Counted from the first letter of the stretch, positions 9,143 through 20,313 are shown. The stretch is 64,000 nt of DNA from Hyphomonas adhaerens MHS-3 (GCF_000685235.1 NZ_ARYH01000002.1:310001-374000), one strand, 5' to 3'. Numbers and translations: made by a program. Notes: a model not told the origin generated them from the sequence alone.

Positions 9143-10624
9143 TTAGTCGATGCGAATATCCGGTTGAAGGCGCAGGGCATTGGCCGTTTGCGCGAGACGC
9201 CGTGACACGGTTTCAGAAATCATGGCCTCGTCGGCTTTGCGCACGCTGAGGCACAATTTTTCGCCATCCCGAGACAGTTTAGCCCGGCGTAATATCGGTC
9301 CAGACCGGCCTGAAAAGATCGCACCAAGCCGCATGGCGCTGCCCAATTGCTTGGCGCGTTCAGCTTGCGGCTCCGAAGTAAGGCCAACATAGTCGCCAGG
9401 CCGCTTGAAATCTTTCTGGTATCTGCATCCTACGGCATAGGCGATCATCGCCCGCTCCGCGTGGGTGACGCCTGCATAGGGGGCTCGCAGCGCCTGATCG
9501 TACGCCATCTGCGCCCTGTGATCGGGATGGAAGCGTCCGGCGCTGTCCGACATCATGCAAGCGGCCCGCTCAATCCGGACATCGGCAGCGGGAGATCCAA
9601 AGAGGTCTGCTTCCGGTGCGAAGGCTGGCGCGATGAATTCATGAAGCGCTTGCCCGAAAGCAATCTGGTTATGATCAAGCCGGACAAATGCGATGACACC
9701 ATCGAGGAGCGGATCTGAGACGGCCGCACCGGTCATATCCGTCAGCACACCCTCACGCAGGCCGGCCGACGATATGGAAACACCGTCGAGTTTGCTGATG
9801 GATAGCAGCTCTTCAAGAACGATTGCCGCAATCGGCATATGTTTTGCCCGGCGCTTGTCGATCGATTCCAGCTTGGAACGTGAGGCGGTATTGGTCAGTG
9901 AATCGATACATAGCTTCGCTGTGCGGGCGATCTGCCCCGGATTCATCTGATAGCCATGCAAGACCTGCAAGGCGTAGTTCTCCATCTCCATGTTCACCTT
10001 GGCAAATGTGCGCCATGCACCGCCCACGGCGAAGAACCGGCCCTTTGCGCCGGAGAGCACATCGGATTTCTTGAGTTCGGAACGTATGGCTTTGCGAAGG
10101 TCCTTCACGTCATTTCCGACCTCCATCAGCGACAGAGGGCCGAGCATGAGGCTCTCGCCCTTCTCTTTGCCCTTTCCGACCTGCTTGAACTCAAGACTGG
10201 AGCCGCCCAGGTCTCCGATGACTCCAAGCGGCTCGTGGAAGCTGGCCTGGACACCCAGCGCAGACAAACGAGCTTCATCTTCGCCAGAAAGAACCGAGAC
10301 CGGACGGCCGAGAACCCTGTTTGCCTTACGGATGAAGTCCGGCCCATCCTCGGCCGCTCTGACCGCAGCGGTGGCCACCGCCATGAAATTTCTGAGGTTC
10401 AACGCCTTCAGGATAGCCCGGTACCGCGCCAGCGCGGACAATGCCGAATCCTGTCCCGGTCCTGACAGTTTACCCGTTTTCGAAAGCCCGACGCCGAGTC
10501 CGGCCATTACCTTCTCATTGAAGGTTGGAAGGATCGACGCACCCAGAAGATCGAATATAACAAGGCGCACCGAGTTAGACCCAATATCGATGATCGCGGC
10601 CCGATGTGAATTCGGGAAAGGCAT
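9143..10624 (-). CDS. ppx: Exopolyphosphatase (Ppx/GppA family)
   Basis: Hydrolyses terminal phosphates from inorganic polyphosphate; GppA-type pppGpp hydrolysis is an alternative activity that cannot be excluded by eye. The 493-residue protein has the ASKHA fold with AAIIDIGSNSVRLVIFD at the start and GDLGGSSLEFKQV at about residue 138, then an HD-like C-terminal half. The start ATG overlaps the ppk stop by one base (TAATG), so it is translationally coupled to the enzyme that makes its substrate. Confidence 0.92.
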   Translation of the reverse strand: MPFPNSHRAAIIDIGSNSVRLVIFDLLGASILPTFNEKVMAGLGVGLSKTGKLSGPGQDSALSALARYRAILKALNLRNFMAVATAAVRAAEDGPDFIRKANRVLGRPVSVLSGEDEARLSALGVQASFHEPLGVIGDLGGSSLEFKQVGKGKEKGESLMLGPLSLMEVGNDVKDLRKAIRSELKKSDVLSGAKGRFFAVGGAWRTFAKVNMEMENYALQVLHGYQMNPGQIARTAKLCIDSLTNTASRSKLESIDKRRAKHMPIAAIVLEELLSISKLDGVSISSAGLREGVLTDMTGAAVSDPLLDGVIAFVRLDHNQIAFGQALHEFIAPAFAPEADLFGSPAADVRIERAACMMSDSAGRFHPDHRAQMAYDQALRAPYAGVTHAERAMIAYAVGCRYQKDFKRPGDYVGLTSEPQAERAKQLGSAMRLGAIFSGRSGPILRRAKLSRDGEKLCLSVRKADEAMISETVSRRLAQTANALRLQPDIRID

Positions 10625-12795
10625 TACCCCTTACTCCCTTTCGGCTGCAATCGCGGCGGCAAGCTCACTTCCAGCGCGCTGCCTCTGCCCGACAGGCTGG
10701 GATTGTCCATAAAGTAGTGGTGGGCTGAAAATCCCTTGCCTTCCGAATCCGGCTTCGCTCGCTCGTACGAGCCATCTTCATGCATGAGCCAGCTCTGCAA
10801 TTCATCGTTCAGGTTCGCGACCATGATCTGGTTCATCACCTGACGGTGAACGGTTGGATTCTCCACAGGCACGAGTGCCTCGACGCGCCGGTCCAGATTG
10901 CGGGGCATCCAGTCGGCCGATGAGATGAACACCTTTGCTTTTGGCGATGGCAATGCCTCACCGTTCGCACAGCAAAGTATACGCGAATGTTCCAGGAAGC
11001 GGCCTACAATACTTTTTACACTGATGTTCTCTGATATGCCGGCGACACCGGGCCTGAGACAGCAAATACCACGCACCACAAGGTTGATCGGCACACCCGC
11101 CTGACTTGCCTTGTAAAGCGCATCAATCACATCACCGTCGACCAATGAATTCATTTTCGCCCAGATACCGCTCGGCTTCCCCTTCCTGGCTGCGCTTGCC
11201 TCAGCTTCAATCAGTTTGATGAGGTCCGTTTTCAGGTTAAGCGGCGACATCGAAATCTTTTCGAGTTCCGGCCCGACCTCAGGCGGCTCCCGGTACGCCG
11301 TTACGAAGTTGAAAAGCCGGTTTGCATCGCGCCCGAGGGCGGGGTCTGCCGTGAACAATGATAGATCGGTATAGATCTTTGCATTCACGGGGTGATAGTT
11401 GCCCGTTCCGAAGTGCGTATATGTCCGCAGCTCGTTGCCTTCCCGGCGAACCACCAGCGACACCTTCGCATGGGTCTTGTACTCAATAAATCCGTATACG
11501 ACCTGTACGCCAGCCCGCTCCAGGTCTCGTGCGAGCCTCAGGTTCGCTTCTTCGTCAAACCGCGCCTTGATTTCGACCAACGCTGTGACGTTCTTGCCAT
11601 TTTCAGCCGCCTCAACAAGTGCAGCGACGATGGGTGAATTGTTTGTTGTCCGATACAGAGTTTGCTTGATCGCAACAACCTGCGGGTCAGCGGCGGCCTG
11701 CCGGATAAATTCGACGACAACATCGAACGTTTCAAACGGATGGTGGACCAGAATGTCCTTCATCCTCACAGCCGCAAAACAATCCCCACCCATTTCACGA
11801 ATCCGCTCGGGATAGCGTGGCTCATAGGGTGGGAATTTGAGGTCCGGTCTGTCGTCGACGATCAACTCCGATAGCTGTGCCATTCCCAGTATGCCGTCAT
11901 ACAGGACGACGTCTGCATTCTCGGCGCCGATTTCCCGCGTAATAAATTCGCGCAGGTGCTGCGGAGCGCTGGACTGCATACGCAACCGGACGATCCGTCC
12001 ACGCCGGCGTTGCTTCAGAAGCACTTCAAATTCGCGGATGAGGTCTTCGGCTTCTTCCTCGATTTCAATATCGCTGTCGCGCACGATCCGGAAAAGGCAA
12101 CGGCTCTGTTCCTTGTAGCCAGGGAAAAGGTCACTGATGAACAGACCGATCACATCTTCAAGAGGGATAAAGCGCAGCACACCTCTTTGTTTGCTTGGTA
12201 GTCTGATGAAACGGCGCACGAAAGCGGGCAGTGGCACAATGCCGATATGCCCTTCATCGCCATGCTTCGACACAAGATCCAGCGCGATGGAGAAGCCGAG
12301 GTTCGGGATGAATGGAAATGGGTGGGCCGGGTCAACCGCCAGCGGTGTCAGCACTGGAAAAATATGGCTGCGGAAAAACTCATCCAGATCGGACAGGTCT
12401 TTCTTGCTCAGATCTCCAGCTGACAGCACATGGATTTTCTCGGTTTCGAGTTCGTCCTTCAACTGCCGCCAGCGGGTCAGTTGTTCGGCGATCAGCTTGA
12501 GAGACAGTTCTTCTATCTGCTCGACCTGTATCGTCGGCGTCAGCCCCTCCTGACTTGGCCGGGTGACCCCTGCGCGCACCTGTTCCCTGAGACCGGCATA
12601 GCGGACCATTTCAAATTCATCGAGATTGCTCGCCGAGATCGACAGAAAGCGCAGCCGTTCCAGCAAGGGATGGTTCGGATTCGCCGCCTCTTCCAGAACG
12701 CGCCGATTGAACTCCAGCCACGAAAGCTCCCGATTCAGAAACCTGTCGGGGGATGCCATCAGTTGCTTCGCCGTCTTGGCCACCCGTTCAGCCAT
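10624..12795 (-). CDS. ppk1: Polyphosphate kinase 1
   Basis: Reversibly polymerises the ATP gamma-phosphate into polyphosphate. The 723-residue protein has the PPK N-terminal domain ([20 protein letters not shown]), the middle domain, and two phospholipase D-like catalytic domains. The first carries [16 protein letters not shown] with the presumed phosphohistidine, the second [20 protein letters not shown]. Its length is normal for the family. It is the first gene of a ppk-ppx pair, 29 bases downstream of hdaA on the same strand. Confidence 0.95.
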   Translation of the reverse strand: MAERVAKTAKQLMASPDRFLNRELSWLEFNRRVLEEAANPNHPLLERLRFLSISASNLDEFEMVRYAGLREQVRAGVTRPSQEGLTPTIQVEQIEELSLKLIAEQLTRWRQLKDELETEKIHVLSAGDLSKKDLSDLDEFFRSHIFPVLTPLAVDPAHPFPFIPNLGFSIALDLVSKHGDEGHIGIVPLPAFVRRFIRLPSKQRGVLRFIPLEDVIGLFISDLFPGYKEQSRCLFRIVRDSDIEIEEEAEDLIREFEVLLKQRRRGRIVRLRMQSSAPQHLREFITREIGAENADVVLYDGILGMAQLSELIVDDRPDLKFPPYEPRYPERIREMGGDCFAAVRMKDILVHHPFETFDVVVEFIRQAAADPQVVAIKQTLYRTTNNSPIVAALVEAAENGKNVTALVEIKARFDEEANLRLARDLERAGVQVVYGFIEYKTHAKVSLVVRREGNELRTYTHFGTGNYHPVNAKIYTDLSLFTADPALGRDANRLFNFVTAYREPPEVGPELEKISMSPLNLKTDLIKLIEAEASAARKGKPSGIWAKMNSLVDGDVIDALYKASQAGVPINLVVRGICCLRPGVAGISENISVKSIVGRFLEHSRILCCANGEALPSPKAKVFISSADWMPRNLDRRVEALVPVENPTVHRQVMNQIMVANLNDELQSWLMHEDGSYERAKPDSEGKGFSAHHYFMDNPSLSGRGSALEVSLPPRLQPKGSKG

Positions 12796-12824
12796 GGAAT
12801 TCCCCTTTGTCGGCCCCGGTCGTA

Positions 12825-13550
12825 TCAGCTCGATGACGGTTCGTCTGGCGCCGCCAGCCCCATCGCCTCCAATACCTCTTTTGCCAGAGGAACAGAAGGC
12901 GCGCGTCCTGTCGTTGTGACACCGTGACTTAGCTTTTCCGCAAACGTCTCAATGGCTTCGTAAGTGAGATCAAGACGTGGGGCCAGATAGGCGATCACTT
13001 CAGGTTCAAGCTTCAGGTAGTGGCGGCCGGCGGCGGCTTCGAGCCGACCGATCAGCATCGCTTCATCGGGCGGCAAGACCTCCACAATTGGCATGGAGTT
13101 CAGACGTGACTTCAGATCTGCCGAACTCACTCGCCATTGGGACGGGCTGCTGGACGAAGCAAGAAGCAACCGGCCACCTTCCTTGGTAACCTGATTGATG
13201 AAAGTCAGCAGCTTTTCATTCGCTGCAACCGTGTCTGCATTATCCACAGCAACGAACGTTCCGGCGAGGTCACCCAATTGGGACGCCTTGCGCCTGGAAA
13301 AATCGTTTGAGGTAAAATAGGTGCCGCCGGTTTCTTCGCACCATGCGCGAAGTAGCGTTGTCAGACCGGAATACCGCGGGCCCGTCACGCAAAATACCGG
13401 CATTGGCCAATTCGCCGGCTGGCGAATGATACTGACGGCCGCCTGATTGGCAGGGGTCACGACCAGAGCATCAAACCTCAGCGGCTTCGCCGGAAAGGCG
13501 AAGCTCATCTGGTCTGGTTGTCCGGTTGGTAGGGCTGGCCGCTTGTTCAC
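12825..13550 (-). CDS. hdaA: DnaA inactivator HdaA
   Basis: Stimulates DnaA-ATP hydrolysis after replication start by binding the DNA-loaded sliding clamp. The 241-residue protein has a clamp-binding motif near the N-terminus (Q14-M-S-F-A-F) and a single DnaA-like AAA+ domain. The Walker A region ([16 protein letters not shown]) and the Walker B-like FVAVDNAD are both degenerate, as in the alphaproteobacterial family; the lid follows. It starts with GTG, overlapping the DUF2066 stop by 4 bases (GTGA). A perfect DnaA-box 9-mer lies inside the gene but is probably chance. Confidence 0.9.
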   Translation of the reverse strand: MNKRPALPTGQPDQMSFAFPAKPLRFDALVVTPANQAAVSIIRQPANWPMPVFCVTGPRYSGLTTLLRAWCEETGGTYFTSNDFSRRKASQLGDLAGTFVAVDNADTVAANEKLLTFINQVTKEGGRLLLASSSSPSQWRVSSADLKSRLNSMPIVEVLPPDEAMLIGRLEAAAGRHYLKLEPEVIAYLAPRLDLTYEAIETFAEKLSHGVTTTGRAPSVPLAKEVLEAMGLAAPDEPSSS

Positions 13551-14569
13551 GGAACTCCTGCAGCTGAAACTGCCGAACGGAGCACCCAGCCCGCGCGCGG
13601 CTCATCTCCAAGCGCCACACCCCGTTGCAACAGGTCATTCTGCAGACGCTGCGGGTCTCCCAAATAGGCAAACGTCACCACAGCACCATCGCGCGCGACC
13701 GCTGTCGTCCTGAAATCAGAGACCAGCGGCGAGCGGGCCAAAGCGCCACGCAGAGTGTTCCATTCCGCAAGAGAGGTATAGCGAACCGTCGCCTTCGCCT
13801 GAGTCCGGTCCCCGCCCCGGATGATGGACGCACGCTTCCAGTTCTCTTCGAGCAGACCGACAGTCGCGGCCACTGCATCTTCAAGTGTCGATGCAGGTGC
13901 AGTCGTGCCGACCACCTCGGTTCCCGCAGTTGTGACGATGGAAACGCTGACACGCCATGTGCCTTCACGGCCAATCAGTTCGGCCAGTATGGCGCGCCGT
14001 GCCCGCAGGCTGCCCGCTTCCGGTGAGAGCGCATACCAATCGCTATAGCTGGTATAGCCCGTCAGGTTTGACGTGACATAAGGCGCCAGCGCGCCAGGAT
14101 CAGCCGGCCCCATTGCTTCATGCCAGGCCTCTTCAAGGTCAGCGGAGGCTGCCAGCGGAACCATCAGGCTGAGCGGCGCTTGCGTATCGACATAAGGCAC
14201 TTTCAGCCCATCCAGATGCGCCCGCACCATACGGGGATTGTAGACGACCCGCAGGATACCTTTGTAGCGGCCAGCACCGGCCGTTTCTTCCTGAACATCT
14301 ACAGCCGCCGAAAGCCTGTTCGCCAGTTCGCCATCAATTGGAATTCCTCCTGCGGCGATGCGGTCTTCGTACAAGGTTATTTTGTCGATGAGCTTCCGGG
14401 CTCCGGCGAGCCGGGCCGAAGCCATGGCCTGCTCCCGTGCCTGGATCAGCGTCGGTGCGGTCTCGTCCACCTCGAGGTTCGGGATTGTATAGACATCCTG
14501 CGTGTCAGCTGCAGCACTGGAAATCGCAAACAAGGCTGCGAGCATGGAAGCAAGAAGCATACGAATCAT
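13547..14569 (-). CDS. DUF2066 domain-containing periplasmic protein
   Basis: A 340-residue protein of unknown function that is common upstream of hdaA-like genes in Alphaproteobacteria. It has a signal peptide ([21 protein letters not shown]), then [20 protein letters not shown] and the mixed alpha/beta DUF2066 core. The start ATG 14569 is supported by AGGAGG 9 bases upstream and by the signal peptide. It is the first gene of a minus-strand DUF2066-hdaA-ppk-ppx run and is divergent from purM, with about 107 bases between them for both promoters. Confidence 0.85.
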   Translation of the reverse strand: MIRMLLASMLAALFAISSAAADTQDVYTIPNLEVDETAPTLIQAREQAMASARLAGARKLIDKITLYEDRIAAGGIPIDGELANRLSAAVDVQEETAGAGRYKGILRVVYNPRMVRAHLDGLKVPYVDTQAPLSLMVPLAASADLEEAWHEAMGPADPGALAPYVTSNLTGYTSYSDWYALSPEAGSLRARRAILAELIGREGTWRVSVSIVTTAGTEVVGTTAPASTLEDAVAATVGLLEENWKRASIIRGGDRTQAKATVRYTSLAEWNTLRGALARSPLVSDFRTTAVARDGAVVTFAYLGDPQRLQNDLLQRGVALGDEPRAGWVLRSAVSAAGVP

Positions 14570-14676
14570 GGTCTGAGACCTCCTCGGTTGGCGACCTTGT
14601 AGCAAGTCCGGTGCGGGGCTGGAACCGCGCACGGCACTGGCAGAGTCGAATTCCCCATGCTAACGCGCGAGTCATC

Positions 14677-15702
14677 ATGAGCGACCCTTCCAAGACTTCC
14701 CTTTCTTACCGCGATGCTGGTGTCGATATTGAGGCAGGCGAGCGGCTTGTCGATGCCATCGGCCCACTGGCCAAAGCCACACGCCGTGCCGGTGTGATGG
14801 GCGGGCTGGGCGGCTTCGGCGCCCTGTTTGATCTCAAGGCCGCCGGCTATTCCGACCCGGTCCTCGTTTCGGGCACAGACGGCGTTGGCACAAAGCTGAT
14901 GCTGGCTTTTGAGACCGGCATCCACAACACCGTCGGCATCGACCTGGTCGCCATGTGCGCCAATGACGTGCTGGCGCAGGGCGCAGAACCCCTGTTTTTC
15001 CTTGATTATTTTGCCACAGGCAAGCTTGAGGAAGGCATCGCGGAAGCGGTTGTCTCCGGCATTGCCGAAGGCTGCCGCCTATCTGGCTGTGCCCTGGTCG
15101 GTGGTGAGACGGCAGAGATGCCCGGCATGTATCCGCCTGGCCACTACGATCTGGCCGGATTCGTAGTTGGCGCTGTCGACCGGGACAAGCTTCTGCCACG
15201 CATGGATACGATGACAGCGGGTGATCTGCTTATTGGCATCGCGTCATCCGGGCCGCATTCGAATGGTTATTCCCTGATCCGCCGGATCGTGGAGCGTGAA
15301 GGCCTGTCCTATGACAGCGCTTCGCCCTTCTCCAACACGACGCTTGGCGAAGCACTGCTGACGCCGACCCGGCTGTATGCCGAGGCTGCTTTGCCGCTGA
15401 TCCGGAAGGGCCTGGTCAAAGGCCTCGCCCACATTACCGGCGGCGGGCTGACCGAGAACACGCCGCGCATGTGTCCGGACCATCTGGCGCCGGTGATCGA
15501 GCGGAAAGCCTGGACGCCCCCGCCAGTGTTCGAGTGGCTGCAATCTGCAGGGAACGTTACAGAAGACGAGATGCACCGGACCTTCAATATGGGGGTCGGT
15601 ATGGTCTTCGCCGTGGCGCCTGAGGACGCCGACACGGTTTGCGCAGCGCTTCAGACAGCAGGGGAAGCTCCGGTCATTCTGGGGCGCCTTGCGTCCGCAT
15701 GA
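14677..15702 (+). CDS. purM: Phosphoribosylformylglycinamidine cyclo-ligase
   Basis: ATP-dependent ring closure of FGAM to AIR, step 5 of purine synthesis. The 341-residue protein begins [19 protein letters not shown] and contains the AIRS signature [16 protein letters not shown] (about residue 65) and [17 protein letters not shown], both typical. The start ATG 14677 was chosen over the long upstream extension because family members begin here. It overlaps purN by 4 bases (ATGA), a standard purMN pair. Confidence 0.96.
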   Translation: MSDPSKTSLSYRDAGVDIEAGERLVDAIGPLAKATRRAGVMGGLGGFGALFDLKAAGYSDPVLVSGTDGVGTKLMLAFETGIHNTVGIDLVAMCANDVLAQGAEPLFFLDYFATGKLEEGIAEAVVSGIAEGCRLSGCALVGGETAEMPGMYPPGHYDLAGFVVGAVDRDKLLPRMDTMTAGDLLIGIASSGPHSNGYSLIRRIVEREGLSYDSASPFSNTTLGEALLTPTRLYAEAALPLIRKGLVKGLAHITGGGLTENTPRMCPDHLAPVIERKAWTPPPVFEWLQSAGNVTEDEMHRTFNMGVGMVFAVAPEDADTVCAALQTAGEAPVILGRLASA

Positions 15703-16292
15703 AACGCCTGAAACTCGCCATTCTGATTTCCGGGCGAGGCTCCAATATGGAGGCGCTGCTGCGCGCCGCAGAGGATCCGGCTTACCCTGCCCAGCCCGTT
15801 CTGGTGGCCTCCAACCGGCCGGATGCGAAGGGGCTTGAAACGGCGGCTTCTGCAGGAATTGCAACAGCATCCGTCGATCACAAGATCTATGGCAAGGACC
15901 GTGAAGCGTTTGAGCGCGCCCTCGATACGGAACTTGAAAAGGCTGGGACGGAGATCATTGCCCTTGCGGGCTTCATGCGCGTGTTGACGCCGTGGTTCGT
16001 AGGCAAGTGGCAAGGCCGGATGGTCAACATCCACCCATCGCTCCTGCCGAAGTACAAAGGCCTCCACACCCACCAGCGCGCCCTTGATGCGGGTGATACC
16101 GAGGCCGGCGCCACCGTCCACTGGGTCAGCCCCGGCGTGGATGATGGCGAGATCATCCAGCAGGCGAGGCTGCCCATCCTCCCCGGCGACACAGCCGACA
16201 GCCTCGCCGCCCGGCTCTTGCCGGTCGAGCACAAGCTCTATCCCGAAGCGCTGGCAAAAGCTTGTGCAACGCTACAGGCATCCAACTCGTAA
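15699..16292 (+). CDS. purN: Phosphoribosylglycinamide formyltransferase
   Basis: Transfers the formyl group from 10-formyl-THF to GAR in purine synthesis. The 197-residue protein has the N-terminal [12 protein letters not shown], the catalytic [18 protein letters not shown] (Asn/His) and [13 protein letters not shown] (Asp). Translationally coupled to purM. No clear terminator follows; 158 bases separate it from the next gene, a different functional class. Confidence 0.96.
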   Translation: MKRLKLAILISGRGSNMEALLRAAEDPAYPAQPVLVASNRPDAKGLETAASAGIATASVDHKIYGKDREAFERALDTELEKAGTEIIALAGFMRVLTPWFVGKWQGRMVNIHPSLLPKYKGLHTHQRALDAGDTEAGATVHWVSPGVDDGEIIQQARLPILPGDTADSLAARLLPVEHKLYPEALAKACATLQASNS

Positions 16293-16450
16293 CCAGACGG
16301 CTTGAGAGCTCACAGGGCGGAAGCGTATTCGCGCTTGACGCGAAGACCACTTCAACCTGATCCTCGTATTTTCGGGGTGCGGGATCATTTCCAAGTGTTG
16401 TGATTGAGTGGTCTTTGCTCGCCAAAACTCAATGCAGATTGGGGGATCAA

Positions 16451-17266
16451 ATGACGGCCACCCGTGACCTCGCCAAGCACGCCTGTGAAACCTATTATTT
16501 TCACGCTGCCATCGGCATGGATGTCGTCGAAGACAGCTTCTGCTCGTCACTGCAGGATACGGAGCGCCCCGACGTTTGGGATCGTAATCGCATTTTTGAT
16601 ATCACAGCCCGGACAGGCGCCGAGATCGACAAGACAATAGCCTTTGCATCAGCCAAAGCGAACCTGGTGGGCTATTCTTACATTTCTACAACACCCTTCA
16701 CGTCACCAGCTGTTATCGCCCGTCTTTTGCTGGACGATTATCAGGAGCGAACGCCCGTCATCCAGATGGTGCTTCAAGGTGAATTAGCGGCAAGTCGACC
16801 ACCGGGGTTTAGGATCCAGCCGGTTTCGACTGATCGCGACTGGCGCCTGCTATATGAGCTTGTTTGTGCAGATCATTCCGAGGGCGCGCGAACACAGGGG
16901 CATATCCTTGACGCTCAGGTCACGCGTGGAATCGTTGACGGTTACCGTGGAAAGGCAGGCCCCTGCCAATTCTTCCTGGCCTCTCTTGATGAAGAGCTTT
17001 GCGCCTATGGCTCAGCCACCACAGCCCCAAATGGTATGGGAATGGTCGAAGACCTGTTCACGCTGCCCTCCTTCAGACGGCAGGGGGTTGCGACAGCTTT
17101 AATATCCGCGTGTGTTGAACATCTCCGGCAAAACGCCTGTGAAGACATTCTCATCGGCAGTTTGGCGACAGAGCCACCCAAAGCACTTTATCGAAAGATT
17201 GGCTTCCAGCCGGTCTGTGTCACGAGGTCATTTCTCAAGCAAGATCCAAAGGACGCGTCTATTTAA
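16451..17266 (+). CDS. GNAT-family acetyltransferase with an unassigned N-terminal domain
   Basis: A 271-residue protein. The C-terminal half (about 120-265) is a GNAT fold, with the acetyl-CoA loop FRRQGVATALISAC and the family ending EPPKALYRKIGFQPV; the substrate is not predictable. The first 110 residues (HACETYYFHAAIGMDV...) match nothing I recognise. The start ATG 16451 has GGGGGA just upstream. Base composition looks more AT-rich than purMN before it and ndk after it, which may indicate acquisition. It faces ndk convergently. Confidence 0.72.
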   Translation: MTATRDLAKHACETYYFHAAIGMDVVEDSFCSSLQDTERPDVWDRNRIFDITARTGAEIDKTIAFASAKANLVGYSYISTTPFTSPAVIARLLLDDYQERTPVIQMVLQGELAASRPPGFRIQPVSTDRDWRLLYELVCADHSEGARTQGHILDAQVTRGIVDGYRGKAGPCQFFLASLDEELCAYGSATTAPNGMGMVEDLFTLPSFRRQGVATALISACVEHLRQNACEDILIGSLATEPPKALYRKIGFQPVCVTRSFLKQDPKDASI

Positions 17267-17282
17267 AGCGCGTAGACCCAAG

Positions 17283-17312
17283 AAAAAGGGCCCAACCTTG
17301 CGGCCGGGCCCT
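17283..17312 (-). terminator. Rho-independent terminator after ndk
   Basis: On the minus strand, agggccc and gggccct form a 7-bp stem around a 12-base GC-rich loop, followed by a T5 run. It lies 40 bases past the ndk stop. The plus-strand side lacks a T run, so it serves ndk. Confidence 0.7.
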
Positions 17313-17350
17313 CTCTGAATTTTCGTTGCCCCGAAAGGCTGCTGCCAGCC

Positions 17351-17773
17351 TTAGCCGGCGATGTCGGCTTCGGAGAAGAATTGCGCGATTTCGATCGCGG
17401 CGTTCTCTTCCGAGTCGGAGCCATGAACCGAGTTCTCGCCGATCGACTTTGCGTAGAGTTTCCGGATCGTGCCGTCCGCGGCATCAGCCGGGTTCGTAGC
17501 GCCCATCACTTCGCGGTATTTCGCGACGGCGTTTTCACCTTCCAGAACCTGAACGACCACCGGACCGGAGGTCATGAATTCGACCAGCTCGCCAAAGAAC
17601 GGACGCTCGGAGTGGACGGCGTAAAAGCGTTCGGCCTGTTCCTGGGTCATCTTGATGCGGCGCTGGCCGATGATGCGCAGGCCAGCCTTTTCGATAACGG
17701 CGTTGACGGCGCCGGTCAGGTTACGCTCGGTCGCGTCGGGCTTGATGATGGAAAAAGTGCGCTGGACAGCCAT
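17351..17773 (-). CDS. ndk: Nucleoside diphosphate kinase
   Basis: Transfers the ATP gamma-phosphate to NDPs, balancing nucleotide pools. The 140-residue protein has [14 protein letters not shown] at the start and the active-site signature [12 protein letters not shown] with the phosphorylated His. The ATG 17773 is the family start and an AGGAA sequence lies upstream. Single gene followed by a terminator. Confidence 0.97.
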   Translation of the reverse strand: MAVQRTFSIIKPDATERNLTGAVNAVIEKAGLRIIGQRRIKMTQEQAERFYAVHSERPFFGELVEFMTSGPVVVQVLEGENAVAKYREVMGATNPADAADGTIRKLYAKSIGENSVHGSDSEENAAIEIAQFFSEADIAG

Positions 17774-17919
17774 GGGAGGGTTCCTGTTGTGCGGAAATTG
17801 GAATGTTGGCGGGCCTATAGCGGCGCCCGCCCGCAGGGGCAAGGACAGAGCGCCGCGCTTGCACACACTTTCATCAGGGCGTAGGGCCGAGCCAGTCTAT
17901 CAATCCGAAAGTCCCCTCC

Positions 17920-18255
17920 ATGAGTGCCCTGCCACCCTGCCCGAAATGCCAGTCTGAATTCACGTATGAAGACGGACCGCTACTGATCTGTCCCGAGTGC
18001 GGACACGAATGGTCAGCGGATTCGGCGGCAGACTCTGACGAGAAAGTCGTGAAGGATTCCAACGGGAATCCACTGGCGGACGGCGACACCGTCACGGTGA
18101 TCAAGGACCTCAAGATCAAGGGCAGCTCCCAGGTCGTGAAACGCGGCACCAAGGTGAAGAACATCCGCCTCGTCGATGGCGACCACGACATCGACTGCAA
18201 GATCGACGGCATCGGCCAGATGGGTCTCAAATCCGAGTTCGTGAAGAAGGCCTAG
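17920..18255 (+). CDS. yjdM: YjdM/PhnA-family zinc ribbon protein
   Basis: A 111-residue protein with an N-terminal zinc ribbon (CPKC...CPEC, Cys at about 7, 10, 24 and 27) and the PhnA C-terminal SH3-like domain ([28 protein letters not shown]). It has historically been named for alkylphosphonate use, but the true role is unclear and no phn genes lie nearby. Its last 4 bases overlap the convergent holC stop (ctag palindrome). Confidence 0.9.
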   Translation: MSALPPCPKCQSEFTYEDGPLLICPECGHEWSADSAADSDEKVVKDSNGNPLADGDTVTVIKDLKIKGSSQVVKRGTKVKNIRLVDGDHDIDCKIDGIGQMGLKSEFVKKA

Positions 18256-18725
18256 ACGCCCGCTTCCTTCCAGCCGCCGCTGCCGGTCTGCTGGAAATAG
18301 CGCGTGACGAGGCCGGCATCTTTCGCCGCCTTGAAAGCTTCGCGCGCGGCGCCGCGGGCGTCCATGTCGCCATCGTCGAACATCATCATGCAGCGGGTAT
18401 AAGGCGCATCGACCGGCGCCTTCACACCGTCCATCAGGAACAGGGCCGCCGCGCCATTTACATTGTCTGCCTTCGCGGAGATCAGCACCGGCTGGCGTGA
18501 CGCATCAAGGCCTGGTGCCTCAGCCTGGCCGTGCGGCAGGAAAGACTGATCGTCATAGGTCCAGAGAACCGCATCGAGCGCGGCCCGCCGGTCTGCGTGG
18601 GGGCTAACGGCAAGGACGCGCCAGCCCACTTCAAGACATTTGGACATGAGGGGCGCCGCCGCCTGCTCCAGCGTGGTGCGGGAGAGGTGGTAAAACCACC
18701 ATTCAGGCTTCGGCGCCTCGCTCAA
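18252..18725 (-). CDS. holC: DNA polymerase III chi subunit
   Basis: Clamp-loader accessory protein that links the holoenzyme to SSB. The 157-residue protein shows the chi pattern [43 protein letters not shown] and [22 protein letters not shown]. The start codon is TTG at 18725; no nearer ATG would keep the family N-terminus. Located 3 bases after the pepA stop on the same strand, so it is coupled to pepA, the same order as pepA-holC in Escherichia coli. Confidence 0.88.
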   Translation of the reverse strand: MSEAPKPEWWFYHLSRTTLEQAAAPLMSKCLEVGWRVLAVSPHADRRAALDAVLWTYDDQSFLPHGQAEAPGLDASRQPVLISAKADNVNGAAALFLMDGVKAPVDAPYTRCMMMFDDGDMDARGAAREAFKAAKDAGLVTRYFQQTGSGGWKEAGV

Positions 18726-18728
18726 ACC

Positions 18729-20192
18729 CTATGCCTCGTAATTGTCGGCAATCCAGCGATCCAGCAGGCGCGGACCGAAGCCGGACGCCCAGCTGACATC
18801 GAACGCCGCTTTTTCACCCTCGACCCAGGCCGCGCCTGCGATGTCGATGTGCGCCCATTTCACGCCATCCTTCACAAAGCGCTTCAGGAACTGCGCCGCG
18901 ATGATCGACCCCGCCGCACGGCCGCCGATATTGCGCATGTCAGCGAATTTCGACTTCAGCAGTGAGTCATATTCCGGACCCATCGGAAGGCGCCAGACGC
19001 GCTCCCCCTCTGTCAGGCCGGCCTTGGTCAGTTCATCGGACAGGTCGTCGCTGTTCGTGAACAGACCCGCATGGTGATGGCCGAGCGAGACAACAATGGC
19101 GCCGGTCAGCGTCGCGAGATCGACGATCGCTTTCGGCTTGAACTTTTCCTGCGCGTACCAGAGCACATCGCAAAGAACGAGGCGGCCTTCGGCATCCGTG
19201 TTCTGGACTTCGATGGTCTGGCCGGAAGCGGATTTCAGAATGTCACCCGGGCGGATCGCGTTGCCGTCCGGCATGTTCTCGACGAGGCCGATGAGGCCCA
19301 CGGCATTGACCTTCGCCTTGCGCTCGGCCAGCGCCTTGATTGTGCCGGTCACTGCGGCGGCACCGCCCATGTCACCGCGCATGTCTTCCATGCCCGGGCC
19401 CGGCTTCAGCGAGATGCCGCCCGTATCAAAGCAAACGCCCTTGCCGACCAGGATCACCGGATCCTCGCCGTCCTTGCCGCCATTCCAACGCATGATGCCG
19501 AGCTGGCTTTCCTTGACGGAGCCCTGCCCCACGCCAAGCATGGAGTTCATGCCGAGCTTGGCCAGTTGCTTCTCGCCGAGAATTTCGACTTCAACGCCGA
19601 TCTCGGACAGTTCCTTGATCTTGGCGGCGAAGCTTTCGGGATAGAGATCGTTCGGCGGCATGTTGACCAGGTCGCGCGCCAGCATCGTCCCTTCAGCCGC
19701 CGCGTTCAGCGGCGCAAAGGCGGCCTTGGCAGCTTTCGTATCGTCCACCACGAACGAAATGGCGGTGAGGCTCGGCTTTTGGTCTGGCTTCAGCTTTGTG
19801 AAATAATCGTCGAACCGATAGGCGGCGAGCTTTGCGCCAAGGCCCATCCGGGCCGCGTCCTCTGCCGATCCGGCATGGATCGCCATGGATTTGAAGCCGC
19901 TCATGTTGAACGCCTTGACCAGATTCGCACCAAGGCCCTCCAGGACGCGGGCATCCCGCTTCTTGGGCTTGCCGCCGCCGATCAGGATCGCGCGGCGCGC
20001 TTCGGCGCCTTTCGGCAACACGATAACAGCCTGCTGGTCCTTTTTCCCGGTGAACCGGCCATCAATCGCGGCAGACAGCAGGCCGCCCGTTGATTTGTCC
20101 AGAGAAGCTGCGGACTCTGGCAGGCCGCCGTCTTCATCGACGATGAATGCAAATACGTCAGCCTTGGCGGCGTCAGTGAAGGTGATTTTCAT
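18729..20192 (-). CDS. pepA: Leucyl aminopeptidase (M17)
   Basis: Cytosolic two-metal aminopeptidase that removes N-terminal residues during peptide turnover; PepA can also bind DNA in enterobacteria. The 487-residue protein has the M17 signature EVQNTDAEGRLVLCDVLWY, metal ligands in GKGVCFDTGGISLKPGPGME and DMRGDMGGAAAVTG. ATG start. It is divergent from lptF with 121 bases between them, an arrangement shared with Escherichia coli. Confidence 0.96.
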   Translation of the reverse strand: MKITFTDAAKADVFAFIVDEDGGLPESAASLDKSTGGLLSAAIDGRFTGKKDQQAVIVLPKGAEARRAILIGGGKPKKRDARVLEGLGANLVKAFNMSGFKSMAIHAGSAEDAARMGLGAKLAAYRFDDYFTKLKPDQKPSLTAISFVVDDTKAAKAAFAPLNAAAEGTMLARDLVNMPPNDLYPESFAAKIKELSEIGVEVEILGEKQLAKLGMNSMLGVGQGSVKESQLGIMRWNGGKDGEDPVILVGKGVCFDTGGISLKPGPGMEDMRGDMGGAAAVTGTIKALAERKAKVNAVGLIGLVENMPDGNAIRPGDILKSASGQTIEVQNTDAEGRLVLCDVLWYAQEKFKPKAIVDLATLTGAIVVSLGHHHAGLFTNSDDLSDELTKAGLTEGERVWRLPMGPEYDSLLKSKFADMRNIGGRAAGSIIAAQFLKRFVKDGVKWAHIDIAGAAWVEGEKAAFDVSWASGFGPRLLDRWIADNYEA

Positions 20193-20313
20193 GTGTGGAA
20201 TCTCCGTTTGAGACGGAAACTAAGCATCGACGCGCGCAGCGCAACTCGTTAGGCAGGGAAAATATGCCCGTTAACTGCCAGTTTCTGCTTTATTTCCCGG
20301 CACGTGACATACG

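Noticed and set aside
13240-13248. Perfect DnaA box (TTATCCACA) inside hdaA, the gene for the DnaA inactivator
   Set aside because: A given 9-mer is expected by chance about once in two windows of this size on both strands; it is inside coding sequence with no second box nearby.
19071-20093. Long open frame antisense to pepA (about 340 codons)
   Set aside because: GC-rich codon bias makes the opposite strand open; no domain motif, and pepA is unmistakable.
20271-20285. TTAA-N7-TTTC in the pepA-lptF gap as a CtrA site
   Set aside because: The second half matches only two of four bases; too weak compared with the divK site.
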